Source: Novosphingobium sp. (lineage in GTDB: Bacteria > Pseudomonadota > Alphaproteobacteria > Sphingomonadales > Sphingomonadaceae). From it: a stretch of 64,000 bases of DNA. Where the stretch lies: contig JAGHZR010000004.1 of assembly GCA_017745295.1 (NCBI GenBank), forward strand, positions 336,405-400,404, read 5' to 3'. Shown here in pieces: positions 28,514-37,508 of the stretch. The notes beneath the pieces were generated by a model. The model saw only the letters and a program-made list of their open reading frames with translations, was not told where the DNA came from and did not search any database. Made by a program: the position numbers and the translations under genes. Within the stretch, counting starts at the first letter, position 1; each line of letters starts with the position of its first letter.

Positions 28514-29236
28514 ATGGCGCATCTTTCCTATCCCAATGAAAGCGCAGCTTACCGTGAGGCGCGCAATGCGCTTCTCGAAGCGGAGATCGAGCTGCGTGCG
28601 CACAGTGAGAAGGTTGCGGCCATGCGCCGCGCGTTGCCGCCCGGCGGCGCCGTGCCAGAGGACTACGTTTTCGAGCGGATTGGCGAGTACGGGATGCCGG
28701 AGCAAGTGCGAATGAGCGAGCTGTTCCATCCCCACGATACGCTGATCCTCTACAGTTTCATGTACGGCCCCGAAAAACCCCTGCCTTGTCCCGGGTGCAC
28801 GCATCTGCTCGACGGGATGAACGGTGCAGGGCGGCATGTCGAACAGCGCGCCTCGTTATACATCGTTGCGAAGTCGCCTCTTGCCCGGCTGGTCGAATGG
28901 GCACGCATTCGCGGCTGGGATCACCTCAGGATGCTGTCCACTGCCGGCAACAGTTACACTTCCGACTACTTCGGAGATACGAGCAGGCTGTCACCAGCAA
29001 TGCGCAGCGCCCACGGCATTGGCGATGGCAAGGACTGGGACGAGACCATCTACAACGTTTTTCGCCGGGAAGATGGCCGCACTATCCGCCACTTCTGGGG
29101 CAGTGAGATGACCTATGCGGCCTCGGAACCCGGGCAGCACCATCGCTCAGGCGATGCCGCAAATCCGCTATGGGGCCTTCTCGACATGACGCCCGAGGGG
29201 CGCGGCAGCTTCTTTCCCAAAGTCTGGTACGACTAG
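28514..29236 (+). CDS. DUF899 thioredoxin-like protein
   Basis: Protein of 240 aa of the DUF899 family, which has a thioredoxin-like fold. The CPGC motif (about 93-96) in PLPCPGCTHLLDGMNG sits where the family has its conserved CPxC, so a redox role is possible. Other family marks are LFHPHDTLILYSFMYGP and SYTSDYFGD. A GGAGG ribosome-binding site precedes ATG 28514. No signal peptide, so cytosolic. It is not obviously linked to either flanking regulon and may form a small unit with the HDAC-like gene. Confidence 0.85.
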   Translation: MAHLSYPNESAAYREARNALLEAEIELRAHSEKVAAMRRALPPGGAVPEDYVFERIGEYGMPEQVRMSELFHPHDTLILYSFMYGPEKPLPCPGCTHLLDGMNGAGRHVEQRASLYIVAKSPLARLVEWARIRGWDHLRMLSTAGNSYTSDYFGDTSRLSPAMRSAHGIGDGKDWDETIYNVFRREDGRTIRHFWGSEMTYAASEPGQHHRSGDAANPLWGLLDMTPEGRGSFFPKVWYD

Positions 29237-29301
29237 CGCGCGATCGTGCGGATGGCGGAATGCGGCTCGACCAATGCGTCTTCGCGTTCTACCGCCAGGC
29301 C

Positions 29302-30201
29302 ATGCTGCATGTCGTCCATCATCCCGGCTACGTGGTCGAAACCGAGCGTACGGGCACTTTCCCACATGACAAATATGCGCTGGTCATGCGGGTGCTTGGC
29401 GATAGCGGCGTAGCAATGACGGTCCATGCGCCCGAAGCCATGCCGCGAGAATGGCTCGAGGCCGTCCACGACCCCAGCTATGTCGATGAAGTCATCGGTT
29501 GTTCGGTTCCGGCGGCCAAGCAGCGCCGGATCGGTTTTGCGATCGACGAGCGGATATCCCGGCGATCGCAGCTCTCCCCCGGTGGAACATGGCTCGCGGC
29601 GAAGCTGGCGCTGCAGCACGGGTATGCCGCCAATTCCGCTGGCGGCAGCCATCACGCCCTGGCCGATACCGGGGCGGGCTATTGCGTATTCAACGATCTG
29701 GCGCTCGCTGCGCACAGGCTGATCGAGGAGGGGAACGTCTCGCGCATCCTGATCCTCGATCTCGACGTGCACCAGGGCGATGGCACTGCGGCCCTGACCG
29801 CAGGGCGCAGCGACATCTTCACGCTTTCCATTCATGCCGAGAAGAACTTCCCCACCCGCAAGGCGCGCTCTTCACTGGATATCGGGCTACCTGACGGAAC
29901 GGGCGATGCAGCCTATCTGGACGCTTTGACTGGATCGCTGCCCATGGCCCTCGATCATTTCGTGCCAGACCTGATCCTGCTGCAGGCAGGCGTCGATGCC
30001 CACATCGACGACAAGCTTGGGCGGCTGTCCCTTAGCGACGAGGGCCTTGCGAACCGCGATCGCTTTGTCGCGACAGAGGCGAAGCGTCGCGACATTCCAT
30101 TGGCGAGTACGCTGGGCGGAGGTTACGGCGCGGACCGCGAAGCCGTGGCATCGCGACACGCGCGCACGATCCTCACCTTGTCCGCCACACTTCCCGAGTG
30201 A
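29302..30201 (+). CDS. class IV histone-deacetylase-family hydrolase
   Basis: Zinc amidohydrolase of about 299 aa related to bacterial class IV HDAC-like and acetoin-utilisation proteins; it may deacylate a polyamine, small molecule or protein lysine. The active site is intact: the double His in GGSHHAL (117-118), zinc ligands D155 and H157 in LDVHQGDGT, a later Asp in QAGVDAH and the tyrosine in LGGGYG. ATG 29302 places MLHVVHHPGY at the N-terminus as in homologues; ATG 29260 would add 14 residues. Neither has a strong ribosome-binding site. It starts soon after the DUF899 gene. Confidence 0.85.
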   Translation: MLHVVHHPGYVVETERTGTFPHDKYALVMRVLGDSGVAMTVHAPEAMPREWLEAVHDPSYVDEVIGCSVPAAKQRRIGFAIDERISRRSQLSPGGTWLAAKLALQHGYAANSAGGSHHALADTGAGYCVFNDLALAAHRLIEEGNVSRILILDLDVHQGDGTAALTAGRSDIFTLSIHAEKNFPTRKARSSLDIGLPDGTGDAAYLDALTGSLPMALDHFVPDLILLQAGVDAHIDDKLGRLSLSDEGLANRDRFVATEAKRRDIPLASTLGGGYGADREAVASRHARTILTLSATLPE

Positions 30202-30268
30202 TGGCCGAGACAAAGTCATCGGTACGAGTGCTCTCGGTCATCTGACGATCTGTGGTCTGCCGCTGCCA

Positions 30269-31384
30269 CTATCCCGGTTTCAACCACGTCCAGAGACCGT
30301 CAGACTGCCCTTTCAAGGGAGCCAGGCCCGCGGTCCGGCCGATCGCGTCGATATAGCCGGCGATCTCGGTGCGCCTGGCCGTGTCGGGCACTATCGGTCG
30401 CCCGGGCGGGGCGAACCAGATCGGCAAGAAGCCGGTCTCCACCCGGCCATCGGGATGGATCCGGCATCGACCGACCAGCCCGTTGACGGCCTCCGGGTGA
30501 AAGGGGGCCAGCGGATAGGCGGGGTCCGGCTCGAAGCCGAACATCGCCTTGCGTCGCAGCGCCCATTCGGCGCGGGCGGGATGGTCCTGGGCGGGGGTCA
30601 ACGCATGCGTGACTACGCATCCGTTGCCCAGTCCGTGGAAGATCGGACGGCCGCGATGGAACTCTATGCCGCGGGCGATATGGGCATGGTGGCCGACGAC
30701 CGCGTCGGCACCGGCGTCCACCGCCGCCTGCGCGAGCGGCCGTTCGTAAGGCGCCAGTGCCGCGGGGCGATGGGTGATGCCCTTGTGGAGGGCCACCACC
30801 AGGACGTCCGCCTGCTCGCGCGCCTCGGCAATGTCGCGTGTCATCTGTTCCACCGATGCGGGATCGGCGGCGACCAGCTCGGCCTGGGGACGCGAAGGAC
30901 CGCCATCGGCGGCGAAGACGTTGACATAGGCGCTGCCCGCCCGCGTCTCGGTGGCCCAGCCGATCTCGGGGCCGACACAGTTGTAGCTGAGCAGGGCGAT
31001 GCGCTTGCCGCCGCGCTCGACCACTGCGGGCCTGCGCGCCAATGGCAGGTTGGCGTCGGCACCGGTGTGGGCGATGCCGAGGCGGTCCAGTTCCTCGTTG
31101 GTGTCGGTAATGCCGATGGCGCCGCAATCGGCGATATGGTTTCCGGCCATCGAGAGCATGGTGATCCCGGCGCGGGCGATCGCCGCCAGATGTGCGGGTT
31201 CGGCGCCGGGTGCGGGAACGTCGCCCTCCAGTTCCTCGCCGCGCAGGGTATGCGGCACTTCCAGGTGCCCGATCGCGAGATCGGCGGCGCGCGTGACTTC
31301 GGCGATACCCGAGAGCCAGTGGTCGGGCTCGGGCACGTCGAGGATGATGTCGCCGAGGAACAGGATGTCGATCGGATCGCTCAT
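30269..31384 (-). CDS. CapA-family metallophosphoesterase-fold protein (last gene of CoA operon)
   Basis: Protein of 371 aa of the CapA (PgsA) family, calcineurin-like fold. Metal-site motifs are visible: LFLGDIILD near the N-terminus, GHLEVPH, MAGNHIADCG and VVGHHAHIARG. No signal peptide or anchor is apparent, unlike capsule CapA proteins, so a cytosolic hydrolase acting on a small molecule is likely. It ends the eight-gene MarR-controlled operon; its ATG overlaps the preceding CoA-transferase stop. Two other CapA-type genes (55310 and 57859) belong to a different regulon and resemble each other more than this one. The family name should not be taken as poly-gamma-glutamate synthesis. Confidence 0.85.
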   Translation of the reverse strand: MSDPIDILFLGDIILDVPEPDHWLSGIAEVTRAADLAIGHLEVPHTLRGEELEGDVPAPGAEPAHLAAIARAGITMLSMAGNHIADCGAIGITDTNEELDRLGIAHTGADANLPLARRPAVVERGGKRIALLSYNCVGPEIGWATETRAGSAYVNVFAADGGPSRPQAELVAADPASVEQMTRDIAEAREQADVLVVALHKGITHRPAALAPYERPLAQAAVDAGADAVVGHHAHIARGIEFHRGRPIFHGLGNGCVVTHALTPAQDHPARAEWALRRKAMFGFEPDPAYPLAPFHPEAVNGLVGRCRIHPDGRVETGFLPIWFAPPGRPIVPDTARRTEIAGYIDAIGRTAGLAPLKGQSDGLWTWLKPG

Positions 31385-32589
31385 GCCGCTGCGCCTTCGC
31401 TGCGCAGCGCCGCGACGGCGGCCGGATCATAGCCCAGTTCCGTCAGGATTGCCTCGCCGTCCGCGCCCAGCACGGGCACCCGGCGGAGCGGGGCAGGGTC
31501 CGAAGCGCTGTCGGACTCGCGCCCGGTGATAAAGCCTGGCCCCATCGTCGCCAGCGGACGGTCGTGACCGGGAAGATCGACCATGTCCAGCGAGCCGCGC
31601 TGCACGATGTGCGGATGGGTAACGATGCCGCCCACGTCGCGGATCATTGCGGCGGGCACTTTGGCGTCCGTCAGGGCCCTTTCGAGATCCTCGGCCCGCC
31701 ATCCGGCCAACTGGTCCGTCAGCCAGGTGCGCACGAAATCGTGGTTCGCCACGCGCGCCGCGTGGTCGGCCATGCGGAGGTCGGTGAGCATCGCTTCCGC
31801 GCCGAGCACGCTCAGGAGTGCTTCCACTTGCGTCTGGTTGTTGGCGCCGAGCGCGATCCAGCCTTCGCCGGTCGGGTAGAACTCGGACGTGGGAACCATG
31901 CGGAAGCCGCGGTTGCCGCTGCCGCCCGGCGTCCGTCCCGTATAGCTGTGGACAGAGACGGCCTGGTTGGCCAGCTTCAGCGCGGCGTCCAGCATGGCGA
32001 CGTCGACATGCTCGCCCTCGCCGGTCGCGTCGCGGCGGCGCAGGGCGGCAAGTGCGCCGATGACCGCGATATAGCCGGCGAAACTGTCGATGATCGGCAG
32101 GCCGATCTTGCGCGGCTCGCCGTCGATGGCGCCGAGCGCGGCGATGCCGGAGATGGCCTGGGCGATGTGATCGTAGGCGCCCCATTGCGCGAGGGGGCCG
32201 TCCTGTCCGAAGCCGGTGATCGAAACCACGATCAGGCGCGGATTGCGGCGGCGCAGATCCTCGATCGAGAATCCCAGGCGCGCCAGAACGCCGGGGCGAT
32301 AGTTCTCCACCAGCATGTCGGCGCGTTCGACCAGCTTCCACAGCACGTCCCGGGCGGCGTCGATCTTGAGATCGAGCGCGATGGAGCGCTTGCCGGCGTT
32401 GATCGAGGCGAAGGGAACGCTGAGCAGAGGCTCGCCCGCGTGCTCGGTATAGTGGCGGAAGCCGTCGCCCACATGCGGCGGTTCCACTTTCACGACTTCA
32501 GCGCCCATCTGCACCAGGGCATTCGTGCAGGTGGGGCCGGAAATGGCATGCGTCAGGTCCACGACGCGGATTCCGTCCAAGGCATTCAT
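31381..32589 (-). CDS. class III (CaiB/BaiF) CoA-transferase, copy C
   Basis: Transfers CoA between carboxylic acids; 402 aa, standard length. N-terminal GIRVVDLTHAISGPTCTNAL and VLVENYRPGVLARLG-like blocks and the active-site aspartate D201 in VDVAMLDAAL are all present. The interlocked-dimer family fold is expected. It is coupled by ATGA to both neighbours. It keeps all catalytic features, so it is a good candidate for the enzyme that activates the acid imported by the operon's TRAP transporter. Confidence 0.9.
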   Translation of the reverse strand: MNALDGIRVVDLTHAISGPTCTNALVQMGAEVVKVEPPHVGDGFRHYTEHAGEPLLSVPFASINAGKRSIALDLKIDAARDVLWKLVERADMLVENYRPGVLARLGFSIEDLRRRNPRLIVVSITGFGQDGPLAQWGAYDHIAQAISGIAALGAIDGEPRKIGLPIIDSFAGYIAVIGALAALRRRDATGEGEHVDVAMLDAALKLANQAVSVHSYTGRTPGGSGNRGFRMVPTSEFYPTGEGWIALGANNQTQVEALLSVLGAEAMLTDLRMADHAARVANHDFVRTWLTDQLAGWRAEDLERALTDAKVPAAMIRDVGGIVTHPHIVQRGSLDMVDLPGHDRPLATMGPGFITGRESDSASDPAPLRRVPVLGADGEAILTELGYDPAAVAALRSEGAAA

Positions 32590-33770
32590 CGCGAGGCTCC
32601 CTGACGGCTGGAAAAGACACCTGCCGCTTCGAGCGCTTCGGCGTCGAAGCCCAGTTCGGCGAGGATGGCGGCATTGTCCGCGCCCGGCAGCGGGGCGAGA
32701 CGATGCTGGACCGGCGGGCAGGCGGAGAGGCGGAAGGGCGTTCCGACCTGCTCGACCGTTTCCTTCTCTCCGAGAGTCAGCGTCACATGCATGCCTCGGG
32801 CCTCGGCATGCGGGTGACGCAGCGCTTCGCCGGGCGTCAGCACCGCCATCACCTGGGTATCGGCCGCTTCCAGCAGGGCCAGCCAGTGCGCCCGGTCCCG
32901 GCTTGCGAATAGTGCGGCAAGGTCTTCATGCATGGCCGGGTGGGCGGCCAGGTCGAACTGACGCGCCGCATAGTCCGGCCGCTCTACCGCTTCGCAGAAG
33001 CGCGCCCAGTAGCGCGGCTCCATGTCCGTGGTGCAGAGCCATTCGCCGTCCGCACAGCGCCAGACGCCGCCTTTGGGATGCCAGTCGCCGGTGGGGAATC
33101 CGATTTCGGCCGGATCCTGCGCCCGGCCCAGCGCCACCATCAGCAGCGGCATGGCGGCGTCGGTCATGGCGACATCGACATACTGCCCGGCGCCGCTCGC
33201 GTTGCGGGCCTGGAGCGCGGTGAGAATCGCGATGGAGGCATGGGCGCCCGCCAAAACGTCCGCCACCTGGGCACCGGGCAGGGTCGGCTCCGGGGTGCCG
33301 TTCAGCCGCGAGAGCGCGCCCGCCAGGGCGAGTGCGGCGGGATCGTGCCCGGCGCGTCCGGCCAGCGGGCCGGTCTGGCCGGTGAAGGATACCGAGGCGT
33401 AGATCAGGCGCGGGTTGATCGCGGTAAGTTCCTCGTAACCCAGTCCCATCGCCGCCATCACGCCGGGCCGGTAGTCCTCCACCAGCACATCGGCCCGCTC
33501 CACCAGCGCCCGCAGCACCGGCGCGGCTTCGGGGTGGCCGGGATTGAGCAGCAGCGAGCGCTTGTTGCGCGTGTAGGTAGGGCGGGCGCGGCGCAGGCGC
33601 TCGGCCTGCTCATCGGCGCCGGAGCCGAACATCGCCTGCGCCTTGGCGAGTTCGCGCGGATGTTCGATGCGGATCACTTCCGCGCCCATGTCGCCCGCCA
33701 GCCAACCGAAGTAAGCGCCGGGCAGGAAGCGGGAGAAATCGAGGACGGTTAGCCCGGCCAGTGCGGTCAT
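32586..33770 (-). CDS. class III (CaiB/BaiF) CoA-transferase, copy B
   Basis: A 394-aa paralogue of copy C with the same family layout: LTVLDFSRFLPGAYFGWL, VLVEDYRPGVMAAMG and catalytic D204 in VDVAMTDAAM. The start ATG 33770 overlaps the stop of the dehydratase-like gene; a longer reading upstream is only read-through in another frame. The substrate cannot be told from sequence. Copies B and C differ enough to suggest different substrates or a heteromeric enzyme. Confidence 0.9.
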   Translation of the reverse strand: MTALAGLTVLDFSRFLPGAYFGWLAGDMGAEVIRIEHPRELAKAQAMFGSGADEQAERLRRARPTYTRNKRSLLLNPGHPEAAPVLRALVERADVLVEDYRPGVMAAMGLGYEELTAINPRLIYASVSFTGQTGPLAGRAGHDPAALALAGALSRLNGTPEPTLPGAQVADVLAGAHASIAILTALQARNASGAGQYVDVAMTDAAMPLLMVALGRAQDPAEIGFPTGDWHPKGGVWRCADGEWLCTTDMEPRYWARFCEAVERPDYAARQFDLAAHPAMHEDLAALFASRDRAHWLALLEAADTQVMAVLTPGEALRHPHAEARGMHVTLTLGEKETVEQVGTPFRLSACPPVQHRLAPLPGADNAAILAELGFDAEALEAAGVFSSRQGASR

Positions 33771-36235
33771 GCGGCAGTCTTTCTGCGGTCTTGCGCCATT
33801 TGCACGGCAGGCCCTTCGATGAAGGCGGCGATGCGGGCTTCGAGCGCGTCGGAATCGGCGCGGTCCAGCGCATAGTTGTCTACGCCCAGTTCCAGCACCG
33901 GGATCCCGGCGGCGACCAGCGCCCGCAAGACGAAGGGATCGGCATCGTCGAGCGCGACGGCGCCGTCGATGCCGTGTGTCTGTGCTTCGTGGACGTGCCA
34001 GGGCGCTGCCCAGCTCGGCATGCGCAGTTCGTCGCCCATCGTCAGGAAGCGGGCGGCGAGCGCGCGCAAGGGGGAGCGGGGGGCATCGCCTGCGCCATCC
34101 GCGTCGAAACGGCGGATGTACCCGTCGGCAGCCAGCGCGAGGTACATCGACCAGACGAAGACGGCGCCGTGGCTGTCTTCCCACTTCTGGTAGAAGGCGG
34201 TGTTGCTCCAGAGGCCGCGGCCGACCCACATGAGACGCACTTTCTCGTCCGCGATGGCGCCGAGGCCTGCGGCGGCCCTTTCCGACACTTCCTCATAGAG
34301 GGCGCGGGCGGCATCGCGACCCCATTCGGTGCCGCGATGCCACTGGGGAACCATCGTCGCGGGCATGGAATCGACCACGCCGATCGGGGCGGGCACGGTC
34401 CGCGCGATAAGGTCGCGGGTCATGCGGTAGTATTCTTCCTGTTCGTTGACGAGGTTCATGACCTCCACGAACCGTCCCTCGTCGAAGCGCTGGCCGGTGG
34501 CGCTCTCGACTGCGGCGATCACGTCGCGCAATTCGGCGACGAGCAGGTCTAGGCGTTCCGGTTCCAGCACTTCGTGCCAGCGGTCGGGCAGCGCCTCCCA
34601 CCAGCGCGTCTCGATGTCCCAGCGGGGATCGACGGTGCGTTCGTAGACGTAGGGCGCGGCTCCGCTTTCGTGCGCCCAGGCCTCGAAGATCGCGGGCGTG
34701 GCGTCGCTGGAGGCGATGGCCTGGACGAAGTCGGGGCGCGGCAGTCCGCCCCAGGGGGCCTGCTCGGCGTCCCGGTCCAGGGCTGCGGCGACCCCTTGCG
34801 CGCTGTAGGCTTCGGCGTCGGTGGGGTAGTGCCGCGAGCGCAGGAGCGCGCGATAGCGGCCGCTCTGCTGCTTGGCGGCGACGATCGAGGCCCACCATTG
34901 GTTGACCACGAAAGGCACGCCGAGCGCCCGCAGGATTTCCTGCGGGGCATTGGCGTTGACCATGGCGAACGGCGCCCCCGAAGCCACTTGGGCACGGACC
35001 GAGGCGAACCAGTCGCGCTGGTAATCGCCGGAGGAGGCGGAGGCCTTGAGCACCTTGCGGCTGCGCGCGCGCGGAGTGGGGGGCGAAGCGGTTTTTGCAG
35101 GCTTCGGAGCGGCGATTTCCGGCGCCGTCTCGTCCTTACGCAGGGCCTTCACCAGCGGGGCGGCATCGTCGAGCGGGCACTTGAGGGGCACGATTTCGGC
35201 GGGCGCGGCGTCATGCCGGTCCCCGTTCAACGCGCGATGGAGCGCCGCCACGGTCCATGGCGCGGCCTCGTCTCCGTCGAGGGTGAGGTGCAGGATCCGT
35301 TCGACCTTGCGTTCCTGCACGGCTGCCTGCGCTTCCTTAGCCAAGGCCTCGCTGCGCGCGGCGGCGGCGGGGATCGCGTAAGCGGGATCGGCCCACTCCG
35401 CCAGCGAGCGCGGGGTGGGGGGCAGGGCGCGCGCGATGCCCCAGTCATGCACTTCGCCGACGATGCGCAGACCTTCGCGCTCGATCGCGGCATAGTGCAG
35501 GTCGGTCTCGTGCGGCGAACCGGCGCAGAGCGTCGCCGTGCCGGAAGCCTCGGGAAGGGCGGCTACCTCGTCGCGCAAGCCGCGCAGCAGGGGGATCAGC
35601 TCCTCCGGCGGCAGGATCGCCGCACAGCCGATGCTGCGCAACATATCCGTGCCGGAAAGGCGGGGGCGCAGCTTGTCCAGATCGCGCAGCAAGGCGGTGA
35701 CCGCATCGGCGGCGTCGGCCTCCCGCGCGAGGTCCGTCTCGGTGAAGGACGTGCCGCCCTGAGCCTCCAGCCAATCGCGAAGCTGGGCGAGACGCGCAGC
35801 ATTGTACGCTCGGCTGGAGGGGCGGTCGATGTGGAGTAGGTCAAGCAGCGTCACCGCCATGCCGGTCGGCGCGCCCAGGCGGGCGTTTTCGCGCAGGGCG
35901 GAAAAGACCTGCGCCTGCTCAGCGTCGGCGCGGGTGAACAGGACCGGATCGGTCAGCACAGGATCGAGCAACCGTTCGGCGAGCAGATGGGCGCGGCGAC
36001 GGCTTCCGGCAGGACCGAGCAGCGCATCGGCGCGCAGCGTCTCGACAAGCGGGCGTGGAGCAAGCCGCACGGGCGCGAAGCCCGCGGCGCGCAGCAGCGG
36101 CAGCGGCGCATCGCTGCCGATCGTGCGCAGGACGCGGCGGCCTTCGCCGCGCAGGCGGGCCGCCACGGCATCGGCATCGCCATAAGCGGCGGCGATCGCG
36201 GCCCGGATCGCCGAGGGAGCGCTGCCGGTCGGCAC
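33767..36235 (-). CDS. fused two-domain 2-hydroxyacyl-CoA dehydratase-like protein lacking Fe-S cysteines
   Basis: An 822-aa chain carrying two HgdB/FldBC-type halves. The N-half (about 1-365) has GFAPVRLAPRP and the late block TLCAGSPHETDLHYAAIE. A Pro/Lys/Ala-rich linker (about 366-405) follows. The C-half (about 406-822) has FAMVNANAPQEILRALGVPF, LPRPDFVQAIASSDATP and VRLMWVGRGLW. Classical members are two oxygen-sensitive subunits, each binding a [4Fe-4S] cluster through three cysteines. Here the whole protein has only C204, C237 and C353, not at the usual ligand positions, and the C-half has none; the usual SCD motif reads SSD. No activator ATPase is seen nearby. The GTG start lies 1 bp after the upstream stop. 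It may be a cluster-free CoA-ester-binding enzyme; the reaction is unknown. Confidence 0.78.
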   Translation of the reverse strand: MPTGSAPSAIRAAIAAAYGDADAVAARLRGEGRRVLRTIGSDAPLPLLRAAGFAPVRLAPRPLVETLRADALLGPAGSRRRAHLLAERLLDPVLTDPVLFTRADAEQAQVFSALRENARLGAPTGMAVTLLDLLHIDRPSSRAYNAARLAQLRDWLEAQGGTSFTETDLAREADAADAVTALLRDLDKLRPRLSGTDMLRSIGCAAILPPEELIPLLRGLRDEVAALPEASGTATLCAGSPHETDLHYAAIEREGLRIVGEVHDWGIARALPPTPRSLAEWADPAYAIPAAAARSEALAKEAQAAVQERKVERILHLTLDGDEAAPWTVAALHRALNGDRHDAAPAEIVPLKCPLDDAAPLVKALRKDETAPEIAAPKPAKTASPPTPRARSRKVLKASASSGDYQRDWFASVRAQVASGAPFAMVNANAPQEILRALGVPFVVNQWWASIVAAKQQSGRYRALLRSRHYPTDAEAYSAQGVAAALDRDAEQAPWGGLPRPDFVQAIASSDATPAIFEAWAHESGAAPYVYERTVDPRWDIETRWWEALPDRWHEVLEPERLDLLVAELRDVIAAVESATGQRFDEGRFVEVMNLVNEQEEYYRMTRDLIARTVPAPIGVVDSMPATMVPQWHRGTEWGRDAARALYEEVSERAAAGLGAIADEKVRLMWVGRGLWSNTAFYQKWEDSHGAVFVWSMYLALAADGYIRRFDADGAGDAPRSPLRALAARFLTMGDELRMPSWAAPWHVHEAQTHGIDGAVALDDADPFVLRALVAAGIPVLELGVDNYALDRADSDALEARIAAFIEGPAVQMAQDRRKTAA

Positions 36236-36236
36236 C

Positions 36237-37508
36237 TCAGATCACTCCATCGGCGCGGAGCTGGGCGATCTTGTCTTGCGAATAGCCCAGGCGGTCCGCG
36301 AGGATCGTGTCCGCATGCTCGCCCACACGCACCGGTAGAACGTCGTCGAACCCGGTGCGCGCGCCGGAGAACACGATGGGGATGCCCGCGGTGCGCAAGT
36401 CGATGTGGGTATCGTAGTTCGGATGATGGACTTCCATCGTCTCCGCGCGGGCGACCACGCGCGGATCGACCAGCGCGTCTTCCGGATGGCGCACGGGGGC
36501 GACGGGCACGCCTTCCGCTTCGAGCAGGGCGACGACTTCGGCCGTGGGCAAAGTGCGCGACCAGTCGTTGATCATGGCTTCGAGCACCGCCGCATTGGCG
36601 ACACGGGCGTCGCGGTTGGCATAACGGCTGTCCTGCGAAAGTTCGGGGCGACCCATGGCCCGGAACAGGCCCTGTGCCAGCTTCTCATGCACGGCGACCA
36701 CCGCGACGTAGCCGTCTGCGCATTCGAAGACGCCGAAAGGCGAAAGCCGCTGCACGGTAAGCCCGGTCCGCGCCTGCATCCCCGCCGCCGCCATGGCCGA
36801 CCAGTTCTCGATCGCCACGAAGCTGGTGAGCGCGCCCAGCATCGATACGTCGATATGCTGACCAAGGCCGGTGCGGTGCCGCTGCTCCAGCGCGGAGAGA
36901 ATGCCGATCACGGCAAAGACCGGGGCGAGCATGTCCGCGATGGGAATGCCGATGCGCACCGGCGGCTCGTTGTGCCCGCCGCTGGCGAACATCGCGCCGG
37001 ACAGCGCCTGGATGATGATGTCCATGGCCTTGCCGTCCGCCGCCGTCGCGCCGAAGCCGCTGAGCGAGCAGTAGATCACGCCGGGATTCTCCGCCCGCGC
37101 CACCTCGTAGCCGATGCCGAGACGGTCCGCGGTGCCGGCGGTGAAGTTCTCGACGACGATGTCCGCGCCGCGCACCAGGTCGCGGAAGACCTCCTGCGAT
37201 CCCGGCTTCTTGAAGTCCAGCGCGACCCCGTACTTGCCGCGGGCGCGGGTGAGGTGGGAAACGGAGACGTCGTCCTCGTGCCGACGCTCCACGCCGATGC
37301 CGTCGCGCCCGACATAGGGGCTGTTCTCGCGGGCGAGGTCGCCGCCGCGCGGGTCTTCGATCTTGATGACTTCGGCGCCGAGCCCGGCCAGCAGGAGCGT
37401 GGCGTAAGGCCCCGCGAGCGCGCGGGTGAGATCGACGACGCGCAGACCTTCGAGAGGACGGCCCAAAGCCGAAAGGTCTGGAGCGGAAGCGGCGGGATCG
37501 ATGGTCAT
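36237..37508 (-). CDS. class III (CaiB/BaiF) CoA-transferase, copy A, with Asp-to-Gly at the active site
   Basis: A 423-aa family member: GLRVVDLTRALAGPYATLLLA, VVENFTAGTADRLG and DIIIQALSG are typical. At the position of the catalytic aspartate (D in M-x-D-A, D169 of formyl-CoA transferase) the sequence reads HIDVSMLGAL, with G225 (codon GGC, one base from GAC). If the alignment is right, the usual aspartyl-CoA intermediate cannot form, so this may be a non-catalytic partner or a different reaction. The start overlaps the DctP stop (ATGA), and the dehydratase-like gene follows after 1 bp. Confidence 0.86.
   Translation of the reverse strand: MTIDPAASAPDLSALGRPLEGLRVVDLTRALAGPYATLLLAGLGAEVIKIEDPRGGDLARENSPYVGRDGIGVERRHEDDVSVSHLTRARGKYGVALDFKKPGSQEVFRDLVRGADIVVENFTAGTADRLGIGYEVARAENPGVIYCSLSGFGATAADGKAMDIIIQALSGAMFASGGHNEPPVRIGIPIADMLAPVFAVIGILSALEQRHRTGLGQHIDVSMLGALTSFVAIENWSAMAAAGMQARTGLTVQRLSPFGVFECADGYVAVVAVHEKLAQGLFRAMGRPELSQDSRYANRDARVANAAVLEAMINDWSRTLPTAEVVALLEAEGVPVAPVRHPEDALVDPRVVARAETMEVHHPNYDTHIDLRTAGIPIVFSGARTGFDDVLPVRVGEHADTILADRLGYSQDKIAQLRADGVI

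Noticed and set aside
25184..28837. A 1217-codon minus-strand open frame opposite the TonB receptor and beyond
   Set aside because: Antisense shadow of a receptor gene with all hallmark motifs; the frame has Arg/Ala/Asp-rich composition and no domains.
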